From an uncultured Candidatus Altimarinota bacterium (GTDB taxonomy: Bacteria; Patescibacteriota; Gracilibacteria; BD1-5; UBA6164): DNA of 10,042 nt. Position 1 is the stretch's first letter. Each line of letters begins with the position of its first letter. Position numbers and translations under genes: made by a program. The notes under the pieces are model-generated. The model did not search any database, was not told where the DNA came from, and saw only the letters and a program-made list of their open reading frames with translations. Location: positions 1 through 10,042 of the forward strand of contig CALMDL010000335.1 in the NCBI GenBank assembly GCA_937864995.1, read 5' to 3'. This document shows positions 6,597 to 10,042 of the stretch, piece by piece.

Positions 6597-8438
6597 GTGG
6601 AAAGACAAGAAAAATTAATTGAATTAGTAGGAAAAAGAATATCTTGAGATACTTATTCATACAATAAAAAACCTGAGCTTGAAAAACCTACAAAATGAAC
6701 TGATGATAAAGAAACTTTGGAATCTGAAAAAGAGTACAAAGCAGCGTTAGCATACATAAAAGACTTAATATCTCCTGCTTTTATGAAAATTTATCCAGAT
6801 AAAATTCAAATAAACAATACTATTGCTAAAACTTTTTTTGTTTATGCATATCCAAATTTCTTAGAATGAAATTGGTTATCTCCTATAATAAATTGGGATG
6901 TTAAATTTGATATGAGTTTATTTATCTACCCAATTGATTCTTGATTTATCCAAAAATATCTTAAAAAAAGACTTACTCAATTATATTCTGAAAGAAGTAT
7001 AAATGCTGAAAAATGATTATTAAATGATCCAGCAATTGAAGCTCAAATACAAGATGTTGAAGAACTTAGACATAAACTTACTAGATGAGAAGAAAAATAT
7101 TTTCACTTATGATTATATATAACTGTTTATTGAGATACTGAAGAACAAATAAATAGAATTTGAAAAGATATAGAAACAATTCTTTCTGGTAGAAATGTAT
7201 TACAAAAACAATCATATCTAAGAAGTGAACAAGCTTTTGTTTCTACTGGTCCTTTTTGTAAAGATGAACTATGAGTTTATAGAAATATTTCTACTGGTTG
7301 ATTATCTACAACTTTCCCTTTTTCATCAAGTACACTAACTCATGATGATGGTATACTTTATTGAGTAAATACACATAACAATTCACTTATAATATTTGAT
7401 AGATTTAAAACTGAAAATGCAAATATGACTGTGTTTGCTAAATCAGGTTGAGGTAAATCTTTTGCTGTAAAACTTGAAATACTTAGAAGTCTTATGTTTG
7501 GAACTGATGTTATAGTAATAGATCCAGAAAATGAATATAGAACTCTTATAGATAAAGTATGATGAAGCTATCTTGATGTTTCGCTAAACTCTACTCAAAG
7601 AATAAATCCATTTGACTTACCTCTTGGTTTAAAAGATCATGAAGAAAGACCTGGTGATTTGCTTAGATCTGCAATTATTGATTTACTTGGATTGATGAAT
7701 TTAATGCTTGGGAAACTTACTCCAGAAGAAGCATCAGTAATGGAAAAAGCAATTATAACAACTTATAGTTTAAAATGAATAACACTAGAAGATGATAGCA
7801 TAATTTGAAAAGAAATTCCTGTAATGAAAGATTTACAAGATGTACTTGAAACTATGGATTGAGCATCTAGTATGGTAAAAAGAATAGAAAAATATACTTA
7901 TTGAATATTTTCTGGTATTTTTTCTCAAAAAACTAATGTAGATTTATGAGATTGATTACAAGTATTTTCAGTTAGAGATTTAGATGATTTAATGAGACCA
8001 ATTGCCATGTATGTAATACTTAATCATATATGGAATAAAGTAAGATCAAGTAACAAAAAAAGAATGCTTGTTGTAGATGAAGCTTGGAATATAATGCAAT
8101 ATGAAGATTCAGCAAAATTTTTATTTTGACTTGTTAAAAGAGCCAGAAAATATAATCTTTGAATTACAACTATAACTCAAGACGTAGAAGATTTCGTATG
8201 AAGTCCTTATGGTAAACCAATAATGACAAACTCTTCAATTCAATTACTTTTAAAACAATCTAGTGCCTCAATTGATGTACTTCAAAACATATACAAATTA
8301 ACAGAACAAGAAAAATACATACTTTTGAATGCTTCTGTTTGACAATGATTATTTTTTGCTGGTACTGAACATGTATGAATTCAAGTAGTTGCAAGTTACT
8401 ATGAGGAACAAGTAATTACTACAAATCCAAACAGATAA
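6597..8438 (+). CDS. VirB4-like (TraC/DUF87-type) secretion or pilus ATPase
   Basis: The protein has 613 residues. The N-terminal part (about 55-215) fits the VirB4 N-terminal domain as seen in CPR genomes: NWLSPIINWDVKFDMSLFIYPID, then a coiled-coil-like KRLTQLYSERS segment. The motor domain has TLTHDDGILYGVN, IIFDRFKTENANMTVF, Walker A AKSGGGKS (281-288), VIVIDPENEYRTL, INPFDLP, Walker B RMLVVDEAW (489-497) and the TQD motif (527-529). It is a hexameric cytoplasmic ATPase that would power a type IV secretion-like or pilus-like envelope machine. No VirB6, VirB8, PrgI-like, relaxase or coupling-protein gene is present here. GTG is chosen as start because TAA lies in frame at 6582-6584 and the next ATG would remove about 60 residues. 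No Shine-Dalgarno is visible. TGA supplies one Gly of the P-loop. Confidence 0.92.
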
Positions 8439-8477
8439 AAAACTATATAAAAAAACTTGATTTATATAGTTTTTTTT
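8437..8477 (+). terminator. Intrinsic terminator after the VirB4-like gene
   Basis: AAAAAACTATATAAA (8437-8451) pairs perfectly with TTTATATAGTTTTTT (8461-8475) around a 9-base loop, followed by T residues. It overlaps the last bases of the TAA stop. The loop and the start of the 3' arm contain the likely -35 box of rplK. Confidence 0.8.
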
Positions 8478-8484
8478 ATATAAT
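8457..8484 (+). promoter_or_regulatory. Likely promoter of rplK, embedded in the upstream terminator
   Basis: TTGATT (8457-8462) and a perfect TATAAT (8479-8484) are separated by 16 bases. Initiation would fall near 8491, producing a leader of about 138 bases before the rplK ATG. The -35 overlaps the loop and 3' arm of the VirB4 terminator. A second TATAAT at 8612-8617 has no -35 at proper spacing. Confidence 0.55.
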
Positions 8485-8490
8485 TCACTC

Positions 8491-8628
8491 GCTTCCGAAA
8501 AATAATAAATTATTGAAGTATTTTTAATTTAGTTTTGTCCCGAAAACAAGCCATAAAATTAAAAAGAAAAAATAACTATTAATTTTTCAAAAAAAATAAA
8601 ATATTTAAATATATAATCATTTAATAAA
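8491..8628 (+). promoter_or_regulatory. Structured rplK leader (candidate autoregulatory element)
   Basis: Two consecutive hairpins can form. The first pairs CTTC (8492-8495) with GAAG (8515-8518), and AATAA with TTATT inside, leaving CGAAA bulged. The second pairs TTTTTAATTT (8521-8530) with AAATTAAAAA (8556-8565) and GTTTT (8532-8536) with AAAAC (8543-8547) around the loop GTCCCG. Both display a CCGAAAA sequence, and these are almost the only G+C-rich bases in the interval. An A-rich, apparently unstructured run leads to the ATG. Ribosomal-protein leaders are often regulatory; that this one is remains inference. Confidence 0.45.
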
Positions 8629-9105
8629 ATGGCACCAAAATCAAATAAACCAGTAAAGGCTTATATAAAATTACAAATCAACTGAGGACAAGCTAATCCA
8701 GCACCTCCTGTTTGACCTGCTCTAGGACAACACTGAGTACCTATTATGGAATTTACTACTAGATTTAACGAACAAACTAGAGATAGAATGTGAATTAAAT
8801 TACCAGTTATCATTACTGTTTACGAAGATAAAAGTTTTGATTTCATAGTAAAACAATCTCCTATGTCTCATTTAGTAAAAGCTAAAGCTAACTTAAAAAG
8901 TGGTTCTAAACTTCCTCATAAAGATAAAGTTGCTCACTTAAGTTTACAACAAGTAAAAGAAATTGCACTTGAAAAAATGCCTGACTTAAATGCTATTGAC
9001 TTAGCTTGAGCTATGATGACTGTTAGAGGTACTGCTAGATCTGCTGGTATTACTACTGATATTGATGGTTTAGTTAAAGCTGAAGTTGCTGCTAAAATTG
9101 CATAA
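8629..9105 (+). CDS. rplK: Large-subunit ribosomal protein L11 (uL11)
   Basis: L11 forms the GTPase-associated centre of the 50S subunit together with its 23S rRNA site. The 158-residue protein shows [27 protein letters not shown] (about 11-37; the Gly of PPVG and of QHGV are TGA), the linker region ITVYEDKSFDFIV, and the C-terminal rRNA-binding domain with KVAHLSLQQVKEIALEKMPDLNA and TVRGTARSAGI. About 15-20 residues follow the usual end (TTDIDGLVKAEVAAKIA), making it longer than the typical 141. The usual downstream partner rplA (L1) is not adjacent; a terminator and a convergent gene follow instead. The ATG has no Shine-Dalgarno. Gly here uses GGT more than in neighbouring genes. Confidence 0.97.
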
Positions 9106-9110
9106 TTAAC

Positions 9111-9150
9111 AATAAAAAAACTCTTGAATTAATTCAAGAGTTTTTTTATT
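9111..9150. terminator. Bidirectional terminator: perfect 40-bp palindrome between rplK and the ATP-grasp gene
   Basis: Bases 9111-9130 are the exact reverse complement of 9131-9150: AATAAAAAAACTCTTGAATT and its mirror. The stem CTCTTGAA/TTCAAGAG is flanked by A7 and T7, so it can stop transcription from both sides. The TAA stop of the minus-strand ATP-grasp gene (9148-9146) lies inside it. Confidence 0.88.
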
Positions 9151-10042
9151 GTTCTAAAATAATTAGATTTTTATAATTCTTTTCTATAAAATCATAATCA
9201 TTTTTAAATTGTTCTATGTTTTTATTTATTATCCTAAGTGCAGCAATACTACTAAATCAATCTTTAGTTAATCAAACTTCTTTTCAAATATAATTTTTTG
9301 ATAATCTAATGCTGTCATAAGAATCGAGTTTTTGAAAATCATTTAAAAGAGTTTCATTAAATCATTTAAAAATTCATTTTTTTTCTGGATAAAAAACAAA
9401 TACTGCATTTGAAAAACTAGAATTATGGTCTAGAGAGTTTCAAAAAGGCAAAGTTAATAAATTAAAATTATATAAATCTTGCATCATTTCAAGTCTATAA
9501 CCTCATATTCTGGCATTTAATTCTATATTTTTGATTTTATTTTTTGAAGTTAATTTAAATTCATGATGTATAAAAGTATTTTTTATACCAAAAGTATCTA
9601 TATTTTTTTGTACAAATTTTTTAACTTCATTAAAATCTATATCATTTTCAATTATACTTCAATTTATTCTAACATAATTTGAAAAATCATCTATTCATAA
9701 ATCTCTAGCTGAATTTACTTTTACAATAGGAGAATAATAGAAATCTCAATTATCATTTACAAAATAATTAATTGTATACATTTCACCATCTATATATTCT
9801 TCTATAATAAATTTTGTATTATTTATTCACCTATTTCACATATTTTTAAGAAGAGATTTTACAGATGAAATATAGTTTATTAAATCCTCTTTGTTATTTA
9901 TCAAAACAACTCAAGAGCTTTGTACTCAACTTGTAGGTTTTATCACATAAGGAAAATCTAGTAAATTATAATAATTTTCTATATCTTGATTTATATCTAT
10001 ATCATAATATTTTACTGTTGTTTCTGGGTATCTTTTAAGTAA
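9146..10042 (-). CDS. ATP-grasp family ligase, C-terminal part (5' end outside window)
   Basis: 298 residues to the stop are visible; the frame is open to the right edge. ATP-grasp enzymes join a carboxylate to an amine or thiol through an acyl-phosphate. Seen here are the ATP-binding strand FPYVIKPTSGVQSSGVVLI (Lys with a Ser/Gly loop), the adenine-contacting FIIEEYIDGEMYTINYFV, and the metal-binding NKIKNIELNARIGGYRLEMM (Glu and Asn of the E-x-N motif). A C-terminal lobe contains FVFYPEKKGIFKGF. This order resembles ATP-grasp_4 proteins such as L-amino-acid ligases or carnosine-synthase-like enzymes more than D-Ala-D-Ala ligase or PurK. The substrate cannot be read from this part because the N-terminal domain is missing. 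Codon use, including TGA-Gly, matches the neighbours. Its stop lies within the shared terminator palindrome. Confidence 0.85.

Noticed and set aside
6597..8438. Conjugative or integrative element around the VirB4-like gene
   Set aside because: There is no relaxase, coupling protein, integrase, attachment site or change in codon use; the flanks are housekeeping genes, each with its own terminator.
8612..8617. TATAAT just before rplK as main promoter giving a leaderless mRNA
   Set aside because: No -35 box lies at workable spacing, while the pair at 8457-8484 fits much better. It is kept only as an alternative.
1..10042. Mycoplasma-like code (TGA = Trp)
   Set aside because: TGA falls on invariant Gly positions in FtsZ, L11, L9 and NusA, and Trp is encoded by TGG.

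Overview
The window comes from a very AT-rich bacterium that reads TGA as glycine (genetic code 25). Read with the standard code, every gene but one is cut into pieces. Read with TGA as Gly, ten long open frames appear, and TGA falls on invariant glycines: FtsZ GGGTGTG, ribosomal protein L11 [11 protein letters not shown], L9 KPGEIKEVKPGY, and the NusA VDPVG and IGQKG motifs. Trp is still encoded by TGG, so the Mycoplasma code (TGA = Trp) does not fit. This points to Candidatus Absconditabacteria (SR1) or Gracilibacteria (BD1-5/GN02) of the candidate phyla radiation; the window does not separate the two. All arginines I translated use AGA or AGG.

Layout, left to right. Minus strand: the N-terminal part of a secreted Ig-like protein (2-322, running off the left edge); yqgF/ruvX (388-771) overlapping rplI (771-1223) by one base; a terminator; nusA (1318-2382); a short leader with a terminator-like hairpin; a terminator; ftsZ (2571-3677, with its conserved C-terminal peptide lying beyond an in-frame TAA, down to 2538); and ftsA (3762-4997). 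A divergent intergenic region (4998-5254) follows. Plus strand: a membrane-bound SpoIIE/RsbU-type phosphatase (5255-6454), a VirB4-like ATPase (6597-8438) and rplK (8629-9105), each followed by its own intrinsic terminator. A perfect 40-bp palindrome (9111-9150) acts as a two-way terminator against a convergent ATP-grasp ligase (9146-10042, running off the right edge). No gene-free stretch exceeds 300 bases.

The genes are chromosomal housekeeping: cell division (FtsA anchoring FtsZ), transcription elongation (NusA), translation (L9, L11) and DNA/RNA processing (RuvX). They are joined by a signalling phosphatase, a VirB4 ATPase of the kind common on CPR chromosomes, a putative peptide or amino-acid ligase and a surface protein. 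Most transcription units look short, often with a promoter placed directly behind, or even inside, the preceding terminator. Shine-Dalgarno sequences are nearly absent except before ftsZ.

The points most worth a second look are the in-frame TAA that separates FtsZ from a perfectly recognisable C-terminal peptide, the structured leader of rplK whose likely promoter overlaps the upstream terminator, and the terminator-like hairpin in the nusA leader. I found no mobile element, CRISPR array, tRNA or rRNA.
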